A DNA stretch of 41,526 nt from an uncultured Alphaproteobacteria bacterium (GTDB lineage: Bacteria; Pseudomonadota; Alphaproteobacteria; MPNO01; UBA830): the NCBI GenBank assembly GCA_905479125.1, contig CAJQLI010000022.1:1-41526 (forward strand), given 5' to 3'. A program made the translations under genes and the position numbers. The notes below the pieces were generated by a model, which worked only from the letters and a program-made list of their open reading frames with translations, did no database searches and had not been told where the DNA came from. Shown piece after piece: positions 1-7,769 of this stretch. Positions within the stretch are counted from its first letter, which is position 1. The number at the start of each line of letters is the position of its first letter.

Positions 1-514
1 TGCGAGCGGTCTTAAAATCGTCATGGCGACCGGCGACAGCGCCCGCACTGCTCAGGCCGTTGCCGCGAAGCTCGGTATTACGGACGTCCGTGCCGACCTG
101 CTGCCCGAAGACAAGGGCGCGCTGATTGCGGAACTGCAGGCGGCGGGAGCGAAGGTCGCCATGGCCGGGGACGGGGTGAACGATGCACCTGCTCTGGCCC
201 AGGCCGATGTCGGCATTGCCATGGGTACAGGCGCCGATGTCGCTATTGAAAGTGCCGGCATCACGCTGGTTAAAGGCGATCTGACCGGCATCGTGCGGGC
301 GCGTATTTTGGCAAAGGCCACCATGGCGAATATCCGCCAGAACCTGTTTTTTGCTTTTATCTACAACACCGCGGGCGTGCCGATCGCCGCGGGCGTGCTG
401 TTCCCGGTCTTCGGTATCCTGCTCTCGCCGATGTTCGCGGCGGCGGCGATGAGCCTGTCATCGGTATCGGTGGTGGGCAATGCGCTGCGGTTGAGACGGG
501 TCCGGCTCGGGTAA
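1..514 (+). CDS. Cu+-type P1B-ATPase, C-terminal fragment (5' end outside window)
   Basis: The reading frame is open from base 2, so the gene starts outside the window; about 170 C-terminal residues are visible. The P-type ATPase hinge motif GDGVNDAP is followed by the [10 protein letters not shown] and VAIESAG segments typical of heavy-metal ATPases. The last two membrane helices carry the family's Cu+-selectivity residues: a Tyr-Asn pair in helix 7 (FIYNTAG) and a Met with two Ser in helix 8 (MSLSS). Known role: ATP-driven export of Cu+ (or Ag+) across the inner membrane. It ends 16 bases before the convergent methyltransferase gene. The copper assignment rests only on these C-terminal residues, since the N-terminal metal-binding domains and CPC motif are not in view. 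Confidence 0.93.
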   Translation, partial: ASGLKIVMATGDSARTAQAVAAKLGITDVRADLLPEDKGALIAELQAAGAKVAMAGDGVNDAPALAQADVGIAMGTGADVAIESAGITLVKGDLTGIVRARILAKATMANIRQNLFFAFIYNTAGVPIAAGVLFPVFGILLSPMFAAAAMSLSSVSVVGNALRLRRVRLG

Positions 515-530
515 GGCAGGTCCGCCGGTT

Positions 531-1022
531 CTAACCCCGAACCCGGTTTATATAATACCGACCCGGGTTAACGCCCTCGGGCAGTGGCTGGGCTTCCCAG
601 TTGCTGACCGTGTATTCCTGATCGCTGCACACCAGACCGCCCGGCGCCATCAGCGCGTTGACGAGGGGGGCGATGGTGGCGACCAGCTTTGCGTTCAGAT
701 CCCGCCTGCTGGAACCGATATCGCAATGGGCGAGGGCGGCCGGTGCGCCGATACGGCTCATCGCGTCCGCGAGGGTTTCAGTGACGTCACCCAGGATCAT
801 GTGATTGTCATCAGGGGTGCAGTCCGGGTGGGCTGCGACGCGCTGGTCGAAGACGAAAATTTCGCGGTCGGGGAACAGGTCGCGCAGGTGATCGTATGTA
901 CGGCCGTTGCCGAGACCGAGTTCCAGGATCGGGCCGGGCACATCGGCGATCATGTCCACTGCCATGTTCAGGCAGTCACGTTGCGCCGAGACGCGCCGGA
1001 TAAAGGAGTCGAGTCTGCTCAT
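531..1022 (-). CDS. Small class I SAM-dependent methyltransferase-like protein
   Basis: A 163-residue protein with a Rossmann motif I (ELGLGNG, residues 34-40), an acidic strand-2 end (FVFDQR, about 57-61) and a motif-II-like LGDV (78-81). This is the class I methyltransferase core; the substrate cannot be read from sequence. At 163 residues it has little room for a substrate-recognition domain. It is the last gene of a leftward set: ABC protein, cyclic-nucleotide-binding protein, then this gene, with 66- and 75-base gaps. Its start has only a weak ribosome-binding site. It converges on the copper ATPase. Confidence 0.75.
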   Translation of the reverse strand: MSRLDSFIRRVSAQRDCLNMAVDMIADVPGPILELGLGNGRTYDHLRDLFPDREIFVFDQRVAAHPDCTPDDNHMILGDVTETLADAMSRIGAPAALAHCDIGSSRRDLNAKLVATIAPLVNALMAPGGLVCSDQEYTVSNWEAQPLPEGVNPGRYYINRVRG

Positions 1023-1097
1023 CGGAGAGGTCTCATTCTGTCTGGTTTCTGATATCGCCGCCTACCGTCCTGCGGTAAGCGGCTGCTGGCTTGCCGT

Positions 1098-1547
1098 TCA
1101 CGGGGCGCTGTTGGCCTCGCGGAGTTGTGCTGTCGTGGCTTCCAGCCTGTGGGCGAGCTCGCGCATGATTTCGACCGACATGTCCGGGAATTCGCTGATC
1201 AGCCGGAAGAACAGGTCCTTGGTGATCGCCAGTGTCGTCAGTTCGGTTTCGGCGCGGATCGTTGCCGTGCGGGGCACATCAATCAGGATCGCAATTTCAC
1301 CGACGAAGTCGTTCATGCCAACCTTGGCGACGGAGAGCTCTCCGTGCGGGGTGTCGACCACAACGTCCGCCTGCCCGTCGAGAATGATATAGGCGGCATC
1401 GCCCGGGTCACCCTGGTGAAACAGTTCCTGACCTGCGGGAAACGTCAGCCGTTCGCTGGTAAAGGCGAGCAGTTTGAGTTTTGACGGTTCGATTTTTGCA
1501 AACAGCGGCACGCTGCGCAGGGCCTCGACCTCTTCGTTCAGGCTCAC
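1098..1547 (-). CDS. Stand-alone cyclic-nucleotide-binding domain protein (Crp N-terminal fold, no HTH)
   Basis: The 149-residue protein is essentially one cNMP-binding beta-roll. The phosphate-binding cassette is recognisable at residues 81-102 (FVGEIAIL then PRTATIRAE), with the conserved Glu (E84) and Arg (R93) that contact the cyclic nucleotide phosphate and ribose in this family. The chain ends after one C-terminal helix, so there is no DNA-binding domain and it is not a Crp-type transcription factor. The start is GTG at 1547, with a strong GGGAGGAA ribosome-binding site. It lies 66 bases downstream of the unusual ABC protein, probably in the same transcript. Inference: a cAMP or c-di-GMP sensing accessory for the transporter. 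Confidence 0.85.
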   Translation of the reverse strand: MSLNEEVEALRSVPLFAKIEPSKLKLLAFTSERLTFPAGQELFHQGDPGDAAYIILDGQADVVVDTPHGELSVAKVGMNDFVGEIAILIDVPRTATIRAETELTTLAITKDLFFRLISEFPDMSVEIMRELAHRLEATTAQLREANSAP

Positions 1548-1613
1548 ATCTTCCTCCCGGACTTACTTCTGAAAATCATACGCGTCGTCTGTTTCAATGT
1601 CATCGCGGCAAAA

Positions 1614-4265
1614 CTATTCAGCCTGAACCAGATCGTGCAGGGCGGTGCCTTCGCGATTCAGCTCCTCGAAGGTTCCCTGTTCAATCACCCGGCCCGATTT
1701 CATCACCAGGGCGCGGTCGAAATCCGACGCCATGGACGGGCGATGTACGGCCCAGATCAGGCCGCGCCCGTCGAATTCCTGTTTGAGCCCTGCAAGGATC
1801 GCGGTCTGCGCGGCACCGTCCAGGCTGCCGGTTGCCTCGTTGAGGATCAGCACATCCGGGCGTTTGAGGATGGCGCGCGCAATGCCGAGCTTCTGCCGCT
1901 GGGCACTCGACAGGCGTCCGCCACCATTGCCGACATGGAAACTGAGACCGACTTCCATCACCGCGGCCCGCAGACCGAGATCGTCTATCACCTGGGCGAT
2001 AATCTCACCGACACGTTCGCCGCCCCGTGCCTGACCGTAGGCCAGTTTGCCGAACAGGATATTGTCCTGCAGCGATGCGGCAGCGTTATATCCGTTGACA
2101 TCAAAGAGTTCGACCATGCCCCTGAATTCTTCCGGCAGGTTGGCGGCGAATGCCTTGCGGGCTTTCAGAATGCGTTGTTGCAGGTCGTCGTCGATGACGC
2201 CGAGGCGATGGCGCGCGGGCGATACCTTGAATGGCAGGGACAACAGCATCGTGCGTTCTTCCGGGCGCAGGGTTGCAATACCATCGCGGTTTATCCGGGT
2301 CAGTATGGCCTGGTATTCCGGCAGGTCCTCGGCGGAAATAAAACTGAACTGTTCGAAGAACGGATGACCCGGCGGCAGGTCGGCGAACAGTTCCGTCATC
2401 GTCGACGCGATCTGCTGTCCGGTATCAAGCAGGACGTCGATCAGGCCTTCACGCTCTAACAGGTCGATCACATAGGTATTTTCGGCCAGGCGTTCCATGT
2501 CGAATCCGCTGCCGATAGGCGTGCCGAATAGCAGGTTTTCGCCGAGGGTCGCATTGTCATTGTATTTTTCAGGATCGAAACCTTCGACAAGCGCCGCGAT
2601 TTCAGGGTCCGTCAGCCGGGTATGAAATTCGGCACGTGCTTTCAGGAACTGTTCTGCGAGACCGGGCTGGGTCGCCGGGTCGATCGAACCGCGCAGCCCC
2701 AGCTGATAAATATCGCCGTCGAGCGTAACCATTTTAAGGGTCTCGAAGATCCGTAATAGCAGGGCATGGTCGTCCGGCGCGTCCGCCGCATCGTAATCGA
2801 TCCAGTCAGCGTTGATGTCATCCGTCGAATTGCCGGCAGCAATGGCCTCCACCCGCCATTTCTCTGTCGCCTGACGTGTCTCGTCATCGTATTCAGCATC
2901 CCGCAGGGGCAGGTGCTTGACGCCATAAAGCAGGTTGTCCCGCACCGTCGTCGAGAACATATAGGCGGACGATCCGACATAGGCGAGCCTGCGCCCGGTG
3001 ACCGCTTCCGGCAGAGTGTCTGCTGCCTGTCCGCCCAATCGCAAGGTCCCTGCAGTGGGTGACAGCAGGCGTGCGAGCATTTGGGTTGTTTCGTCCTTGC
3101 CTGACCCACCACCGCCGATAATGGCGACGTGTTCTGCGGCATCGACCATGAACGACGCGCCTTCGACCAGAGCGGCGCCCGTATCGTCAATAAGGGACAG
3201 GTTGGACGCTGCAATTTCTCCCGACAGGGGTGCGATCGCGTCAGGTTCGTCCAACTGGCGCGATTCTTCTGCCAGTCCCACCGGCTGGAACTGTTCCATG
3301 ACCTGTTCGTACTTGATCTTGGCGTCCGCCTGGCGCTGATAGAAGTTCAGGAGTTCCTTCCAGGGGGCTGCAAGATCTTTATGGGCCGCGATTGCCGCCA
3401 TCAGCGTGCCAATTTCGAGCTCGCCCTTGATCGCAAGGTAGCCGCCAATGGCATAGAACGAGAAAGGGCCCAGCTGGTTGATCGTGTTGTTCAGGAACTT
3501 GACGATGAATTTCCAGATATAGATCTGGAGGCGGACTTCGTAGATCGCTCCAAGCCGGTGCGAAAAATCGGCCCGTTCGCGGCGTGCGGTGTTATGAGCG
3601 TGAATTTCCTGGACCCCGGCGACGGTCTCGCCGATCCGGTCCGATAGCTGGCGGACCAGGCGTACGCGTTCCTTGCCGAGAAGGTTAACGCGGCGTTGCA
3701 GCTTGGGGATCAGGTATCCCTGCAGCGGATATAGCGCGACGGCTGCAAGCGCCATGTACCAGTTCTGCACGAACAGAAAGGCCAGGATGACGATAAGATA
3801 GCCACCCTGAAAGATCGGCAGCTTGAAAGCATCGCCGATAAACCCGCCGAGCGGCTCGACTTCGGCGGTGACCATGGTCACGATCTCGGATGACGATGTT
3901 TTGCGGAACTGCGGGAGTGGAAAGCGGAGAACCCGGCCGTAAAGGTCGAAACGGAGCCTGCGCAGCATCCGTTCTCCGGTAATTCCGGCATATACGTTGA
4001 TAACGTATTTAAATGCCTGGTTTATGATCACCAGTCCCAGGAATATGCCGCATAGCAGCCATAGATACTCGACCTGGTCGAATTGAATCTGTGACACGGA
4101 TGTCGGGAAAGTCGTGTCTTTTCCCTGAATCGCGCTATTTACGATCAGTTTCGGTAGTTCGTAGAACGCATACAGGAACGGGAAGGATGCCGTCGCCATA
4201 ATCGTCAACACCACTTGGCGGCGCATCGAATAACGGATGATATAGCGGTAAATGCTTTTTTCCAC
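1614..4265 (-). CDS. ABC exporter-like half transporter with degenerate NBD and a ~300-residue repeated insert
   Basis: An 883-residue half transporter: about six membrane helices in residues 20-300, then one ABC domain (about 350-883). Ordinary half exporters are near 600 residues. Walker A is GGGGSGKD (384-391), with Asp where Ser/Thr normally binds Mg2+. The Q-loop Gln is Ser (S432). Walker B reads LILNEAT, with Asn809 for the Mg2+-contact Asp. The signature is LSSAQ (785-789) instead of LSGGQ. Lys390, the catalytic Glu810 and His841 remain. Normally about 60 residues separate the DNxLYG motif from the signature; here it is about 337. The insert repeats the motif twice more (575-581 and 733-739) within two similar ~55-residue units. 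GTG start at 4265. The substrate is unknown, and it may be an atypical ATPase or a regulatory subunit. Confidence 0.88.
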   Translation of the reverse strand: MEKSIYRYIIRYSMRRQVVLTIMATASFPFLYAFYELPKLIVNSAIQGKDTTFPTSVSQIQFDQVEYLWLLCGIFLGLVIINQAFKYVINVYAGITGERMLRRLRFDLYGRVLRFPLPQFRKTSSSEIVTMVTAEVEPLGGFIGDAFKLPIFQGGYLIVILAFLFVQNWYMALAAVALYPLQGYLIPKLQRRVNLLGKERVRLVRQLSDRIGETVAGVQEIHAHNTARRERADFSHRLGAIYEVRLQIYIWKFIVKFLNNTINQLGPFSFYAIGGYLAIKGELEIGTLMAAIAAHKDLAAPWKELLNFYQRQADAKIKYEQVMEQFQPVGLAEESRQLDEPDAIAPLSGEIAASNLSLIDDTGAALVEGASFMVDAAEHVAIIGGGGSGKDETTQMLARLLSPTAGTLRLGGQAADTLPEAVTGRRLAYVGSSAYMFSTTVRDNLLYGVKHLPLRDAEYDDETRQATEKWRVEAIAAGNSTDDINADWIDYDAADAPDDHALLLRIFETLKMVTLDGDIYQLGLRGSIDPATQPGLAEQFLKARAEFHTRLTDPEIAALVEGFDPEKYNDNATLGENLLFGTPIGSGFDMERLAENTYVIDLLEREGLIDVLLDTGQQIASTMTELFADLPPGHPFFEQFSFISAEDLPEYQAILTRINRDGIATLRPEERTMLLSLPFKVSPARHRLGVIDDDLQQRILKARKAFAANLPEEFRGMVELFDVNGYNAAASLQDNILFGKLAYGQARGGERVGEIIAQVIDDLGLRAAVMEVGLSFHVGNGGGRLSSAQRQKLGIARAILKRPDVLILNEATGSLDGAAQTAILAGLKQEFDGRGLIWAVHRPSMASDFDRALVMKSGRVIEQGTFEELNREGTALHDLVQAE
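1971..2918 (-). repeat. Internally repeated insert in the ABC domain (protein-level repeat)
   Basis: This stretch encodes residues about 450-765 of the ABC protein, inserted between the post-Q-loop helix and the signature. Unit A (residues 526-581, bases 2523-2690) and unit B (residues 689-739, bases 2049-2201) align by eye. Both begin G-x-I-D, share LKAR followed by an aromatic-rich helix, then FD...YN, and end in N-[LI]-L-F-G. That last motif also occurs in its normal place at 443-448 (DNLLYG). The following helices (IDLLEREGL and VIDDLGL) also resemble each other. The likely origin is duplication of an ABC sub-domain segment followed by divergence. Confidence 0.7.
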
Positions 4266-4532
4266 GGTGATCCCGCTTGTGGCGCCAAGAAGAGCAAGAA
4301 GAGAATGTCTTCAGCTTTTACAGTACTGGCGCAATTTTTACGACAGGCGACCGCAAAATGGCAAATACGTTGTGAGAGGATACGTAGCTGCCGCTTTCTG
4401 TGCAGTGACGGCTGTCACAGCGACGCGGGGCCTGTACACCTAGAATTACCAAAACCGGAACGCGGTAATCTCAGGTTGGGCGTAAGGGCTAGCTGTGCGA
4501 TATTCGCGCAAATAGTACGAGGTGGATACAGG
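4266..4532. other. Divergent intergenic region between ABC protein and glycosyltransferase operon
   Basis: These 267 bases separate the GTG start of the leftward ABC gene from the ATG of the rightward operon. They must hold both promoters. The clearest element is the CRP-like palindrome at 4404-4419, listed separately. I could not assign -35/-10 boxes with confidence. An open frame runs through the region into the glycosyltransferase, but it has no homologous N-terminal content and is not a coding extension. Confidence 0.6.
4404..4419. promoter_or_regulatory. CRP-like palindrome AGTGA-N6-TCACA
   Basis: The sequence AGTGACGGCTGTCACA keeps the GTGA-N6-TCAC core of the Crp/Fnr-family consensus (TGTGA-N6-TCACA) and differs only at the first base. 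It sits about 115 bases upstream of the glycosyltransferase ATG and about 140 bases upstream of the ABC protein's GTG, where it could act on either promoter. The binding factor is not in this window: the cyclic-nucleotide-binding protein nearby lacks a DNA-binding domain. Confidence 0.5.
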
Positions 4533-5753
4533 ATGATATCTGAGAGGGGCCATCAGCGCGCACTCATATACAGCCACGACAGTTTTGGTCTGGGCCACCT
4601 GCGTCGTTGCCGGGCTATCGCGCATGCGCTGGTTGATCAAAATCCGGATATGTCCGTCATTATTCTGTCCGGGTCGCCCATTATCGGTAATTTCGATTTT
4701 CGCCGCCGCGTCGATTTCGTCCGTGTGCCTGGCGTTATCAAGCTGCGGAACGGCGACTACACGTCTTACAGTCTCGATCTCGATATAGAAGAGACCGTCG
4801 CGTTGCGGGCCTCGATCATCAAACATACTGCTGAAATTTTCGATCCCGATATCTTCATTGTCGACAAGGAACCTCTCGGCCTGCGCGGCGAAGTGGCTGA
4901 AACGCTCGAAATGCTGAAAGAGCGGGGCACCCCGCTGGTGCTTGGCCTCCGCGATGTCATGGACGAACCCTCCCTTCTGGCCCCCGAATGGAAACGTAAG
5001 AACGTCATGCCGGCACTGGAAAACCTGTATGACGAAATATGGGTCTATGGCCTGCCGCAGATATGCGACCCGCTTGCCGAAATCGACCTGACGCCGCAGG
5101 TCCGCCGCAAAATGGTGTTTACCGGCTATCTTGAGCGTGAGGACGCGCGCGGCGCTCCGACGGCCGACCATGCTATTCCGTTTGATCGGCCCTATCTGCT
5201 GGTAACGCCCGGCGGTGGCGGTGATGGCGAAGCGCTGGTCGACTGGGTCCTGCGGGCCTATGAGACGGATGCGACTGCGCCTTACCCGGCATTGCTTGTT
5301 TTCGGTCCGTTCATGCAGCAGGAAAAGCAGGCCGAATTTGCCCGGCGGGCGGCGGCTCTGAAACTGGTCGAAGCGATAACGTTCGAAGCGAATATCGAAC
5401 CGCTAATTCAGGGCGCCGCGGGGATTGTCGCAATGGGCGGCTATAATACGTTCTGCGAAATTCTGTCCTTCGACAAGCCAGCGCTGGTTGTGCCGCGCAC
5501 CGTGCCGCGAATGGAACAGTATATCCGTGCCGACAGGGCCCAGGAATTGGGTTTGCTGCGTATGCTCGTCGATGACGGTGTCCGCCGCGCACAGGATATG
5601 GCAACGGCGCTCCGCCATCTGCCGCAGCAAAACCGTCCGTCGGACGTCGTCGTGCCGGGCCTGCTGGACGGGTTGCCCAATGTAAACCGGCTGGCGCGCC
5701 GGCTCAGCGACAGGCGTGGCAAATCGATTGCCGCCGTCGCCGAGAGCGGATGA
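4533..5753 (+). CDS. Glycosyltransferase, COG4671/MurG-like (GT-B fold), copy 1
   Basis: ATG at 4533 is chosen because a GAGGTGG ribosome-binding site lies 8 bases upstream and the protein then begins just before its first conserved segment. The 406 residues have the N-terminal YSHDSFGLGHLRRC loop typical of COG4671 predicted glycosyltransferases. A glycine-rich PGGGGDGE turn marks the start of the C-terminal domain, and GGYNT with an acidic-residue run marks the nucleotide-sugar site. Known for the fold: transfer of a sugar from a nucleotide donor on the cytoplasmic side. The acceptor is unknown. It is the first gene of a ten-gene operon, with a second COG4671 copy at 7766. Confidence 0.85.
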   Translation: MISERGHQRALIYSHDSFGLGHLRRCRAIAHALVDQNPDMSVIILSGSPIIGNFDFRRRVDFVRVPGVIKLRNGDYTSYSLDLDIEETVALRASIIKHTAEIFDPDIFIVDKEPLGLRGEVAETLEMLKERGTPLVLGLRDVMDEPSLLAPEWKRKNVMPALENLYDEIWVYGLPQICDPLAEIDLTPQVRRKMVFTGYLEREDARGAPTADHAIPFDRPYLLVTPGGGGDGEALVDWVLRAYETDATAPYPALLVFGPFMQQEKQAEFARRAAALKLVEAITFEANIEPLIQGAAGIVAMGGYNTFCEILSFDKPALVVPRTVPRMEQYIRADRAQELGLLRMLVDDGVRRAQDMATALRHLPQQNRPSDVVVPGLLDGLPNVNRLARRLSDRRGKSIAAVAESG

Positions 5754-5769
5754 GCGGATACGACATTTT

Positions 5770-7023
5770 ATGACGGGCAGGACTGCTATCGTCGTGAAGG
5801 GATATCCGCGGCTATCGGAAACCTTTATCGCCCAGGAAATCCGTGGACTCGAATTGCGCGGGATGGATATCGAGATCGTTTCCCTGCGACACCCGACCGA
5901 AAAACACACTCATCCCGTTCATGCCGAGATAGAAGCGCCTGTGCGCTATTTACCGGAATATCTTTATCAGGAACCGCGACGGGTTTTCGCCGCCTGGCGG
6001 GCGGCGCGGAAACTGGCGGGATACCGGGCAGTTCGCCGGACCTGGCTGCGTGACCTGTGGCGCGACAGGACACCCAACCGTATTCGCCGGTTCGGGCAGG
6101 CGCTGGTACTGGCGCATGAACTACCGGATGATATTGATCATATTCACGTTCATTTCCTCCACACACCGGCCTCGGTTGCACGCTATGCCGCCGAGATGAC
6201 CGGAAAACGCTGGACTGTTTCGGCCCATGCGAAGGACATCTGGACGTCCCCCGACTGGGAAATCCGTGAAAAGCTCGATTCCTGCGACTGGCTGGTGACA
6301 TGCTCCGCTTATGCGCGAAATCATCTGGCAGGTCTTGATTCAAGCGGCACGCGGGTCGAGCTCGTCTATCACGGCCTCGACAGCTCCCGCTTTCCGGCGG
6401 CCCCGGAAAGACGGCCAATGCGCGATGGACGGGACCCGGATGATCCCCTGCTTATTTTGTGTGTCGGGCGTGCCGTCGAGAAAAAGGGCCACGATATCCT
6501 GCTGGACGCCCTCGGTCGGTTGCCCGATGACCTCAACTGGCGGCTCTGGCATATCGGCGGTGGCGAGTTACGCGATAAATTGCGCGCCCAGGCGGAACGC
6601 CTCGGTATTGCTGATCGTGTTGAGTGGTTCGGGGCGCTTCCCCAAGGCGAGGTTATAGAACGGTATCGCAACGCTGACCTTTTTACCCTGGCAAGCCGGG
6701 TCGGGGATGATGGTGACCGGGATGGCCTGCCAAACGTATTGATGGAAGCGCAAAGTCAGGCACTGGCCTGTGTCGCGACCGATGTATCGGCGATTCCGGA
6801 ATTGATTGTCGATGGTGAAACCGGCGTGTTGATCCCGTCAGAGGACTCGGCGGCGTTGTCGGCGGCGATTGTCGATCTGGCAGGAAACCCGGAACGCCGC
6901 CTGTTCCTGGGGCGCGCCGGTGAGGCCCGCGTTCGTGGTACGTTTTCGTTCACCGTAGGTGTCGACCGGCTCATCGAGAAATTCGGTGTGGCGGATGACG
7001 CGGCCGGCCGCGACGCCGCCTGA
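5770..7023 (+). CDS. GT4-family glycosyltransferase (WcaL/colanic-acid-type)
   Basis: A 417-residue GT-B glycosyltransferase. The N-terminus KGYPRLSETFIAQEI is characteristic of WcaL/AmsK-like enzymes that build exopolysaccharide repeat units. The middle segment HVHFLHTPA and the HGLD turn are also typical, as is the C-terminal donor site (CVGRAVEKKGHD, then GLPNVLMEAQ and PELI). The first acidic residue of the family's E-x7-E motif is Asp here, a common variant. ATG at 5770 is used; a GTG at 5716 would add 18 residues and overlap the previous gene. The gene starts 16 bases after copy 1 of the COG4671 enzyme. A 146-base gap with a strong hairpin follows. Confidence 0.9.
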   Translation: MTGRTAIVVKGYPRLSETFIAQEIRGLELRGMDIEIVSLRHPTEKHTHPVHAEIEAPVRYLPEYLYQEPRRVFAAWRAARKLAGYRAVRRTWLRDLWRDRTPNRIRRFGQALVLAHELPDDIDHIHVHFLHTPASVARYAAEMTGKRWTVSAHAKDIWTSPDWEIREKLDSCDWLVTCSAYARNHLAGLDSSGTRVELVYHGLDSSRFPAAPERRPMRDGRDPDDPLLILCVGRAVEKKGHDILLDALGRLPDDLNWRLWHIGGGELRDKLRAQAERLGIADRVEWFGALPQGEVIERYRNADLFTLASRVGDDGDRDGLPNVLMEAQSQALACVATDVSAIPELIVDGETGVLIPSEDSAALSAAIVDLAGNPERRLFLGRAGEARVRGTFSFTVGVDRLIEKFGVADDAAGRDAA

Positions 7024-7097
7024 GATGGTGAGTTGAGTATGCAGATAGCCTTTCCCGCCTCGATGTTTGGTTCGCCTGTTATGTCTGCTGGCAGGTC

Positions 7098-7129
7098 GGC
7101 GGGCGAGCACCATGCTGCTCGCTACCGCC
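7098..7129 (+). other. Strong hairpin in the only long gap of the operon
   Basis: The arms GGCGG-GCGAGCA (7098-7109) and TGCTCGC-TA-CCGCC (7116-7129) form a 12-bp stem with a two-base bulge and a CCATGC loop. The following bases, GCAATAAAATTT, are AT-rich but not a clean U-run. It lies in the 146-base gap between the GT4 gene and the phosphatase gene, where every other junction in the operon is 16 bases or less. It may be a partial terminator, a processing or stability element, or unrelated to expression. Confidence 0.5.
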
Positions 7130-7169
7130 GCAATAAAATTTCTGAAACCACAATGAAGGTCTACGCTGC

Positions 7170-7769
7170 ATGACGCCTATTGCACTCATTCGCCATGGTC
7201 CGACCGACTGGAATGCGGAACATCGCCTGCAGGGCCGTGTGGACAGACCGTTATCTGATGAAGGACGGGAAAAGGTTTCGACCTGGGCAGTTCCGGATGC
7301 CTACAGGGACTTTCACTGGGTCTCCAGCCCGCTGAGCCGTGCGCAGCAGACGGCGGCGTTGTTATCGCTCGACATCAAACAGCTCGAACCGGCCATTATC
7401 GAGATGGATTGGGGAGATTGGGAAGGGCACACCCGTGACGAGCTGGAGGTGATTTATGGAGACGAGGTCGGGAAGCGCGCGGCGCTAGGGCTCGACCTGC
7501 GGCCGCATAATGGCGAGAGTCCGCGCGACCTGCGTGACCGGTTTGGTGTCTGGGTGCGCAGCGTCGTGGAGACGGGTGTCCCCACCGGGGCTGTATGTCA
7601 TCAGGGGGTAATCCGCGCTGCCCTGTCGCTTGCGACAGACTGGAGCATGGTCGGAAAACCGCCCCAGAAAATGGACTGGGCCAGCGTGCACCTGTTCAAC
7701 GCGCACGCGGATGGGACACTCGAAATCGCAGAACTGAATATCAGCCTGTCACAGGAAGATGCCGGGTGA
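7170..7769 (+). CDS. Histidine phosphatase family protein (phosphoglycerate-mutase-like)
   Basis: A 199-residue protein starting with the LIRHG catalytic motif (phospho-acceptor His9). The second histidine is in VCHQGVIRA near the C-terminus and a catalytic acidic residue in MDWGDWEG, which together define the COG0406 branch of the histidine phosphatase superfamily. Members remove phosphate from sugars, nucleotides or cofactors; the substrate here is unknown. Its stop overlaps the GTG start of the next glycosyltransferase by four bases, which implies translational coupling. In context it could dephosphorylate a sugar or lipid-linked intermediate. Confidence 0.85.
   Translation: MTPIALIRHGPTDWNAEHRLQGRVDRPLSDEGREKVSTWAVPDAYRDFHWVSSPLSRAQQTAALLSLDIKQLEPAIIEMDWGDWEGHTRDELEVIYGDEVGKRAALGLDLRPHNGESPRDLRDRFGVWVRSVVETGVPTGAVCHQGVIRAALSLATDWSMVGKPPQKMDWASVHLFNAHADGTLEIAELNISLSQEDAG

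Noticed and set aside
1098-1547. Crp/Fnr-type transcription factor
   Set aside because: Only the cyclic-nucleotide domain is present; the chain ends without a helix-turn-helix.
1635-2459. 274-codon plus-strand open frame opposite the ABC gene
   Set aside because: It is fully antisense to a conserved ABC domain and shows no family motifs; long antisense frames are common in GC-rich DNA.
4215-4532. N-terminal extension of the first glycosyltransferase
   Set aside because: It would overlap the start of the divergent ABC gene and the CRP-like site, and its sequence has no homologous content; ATG 4533 has a strong ribosome-binding site.
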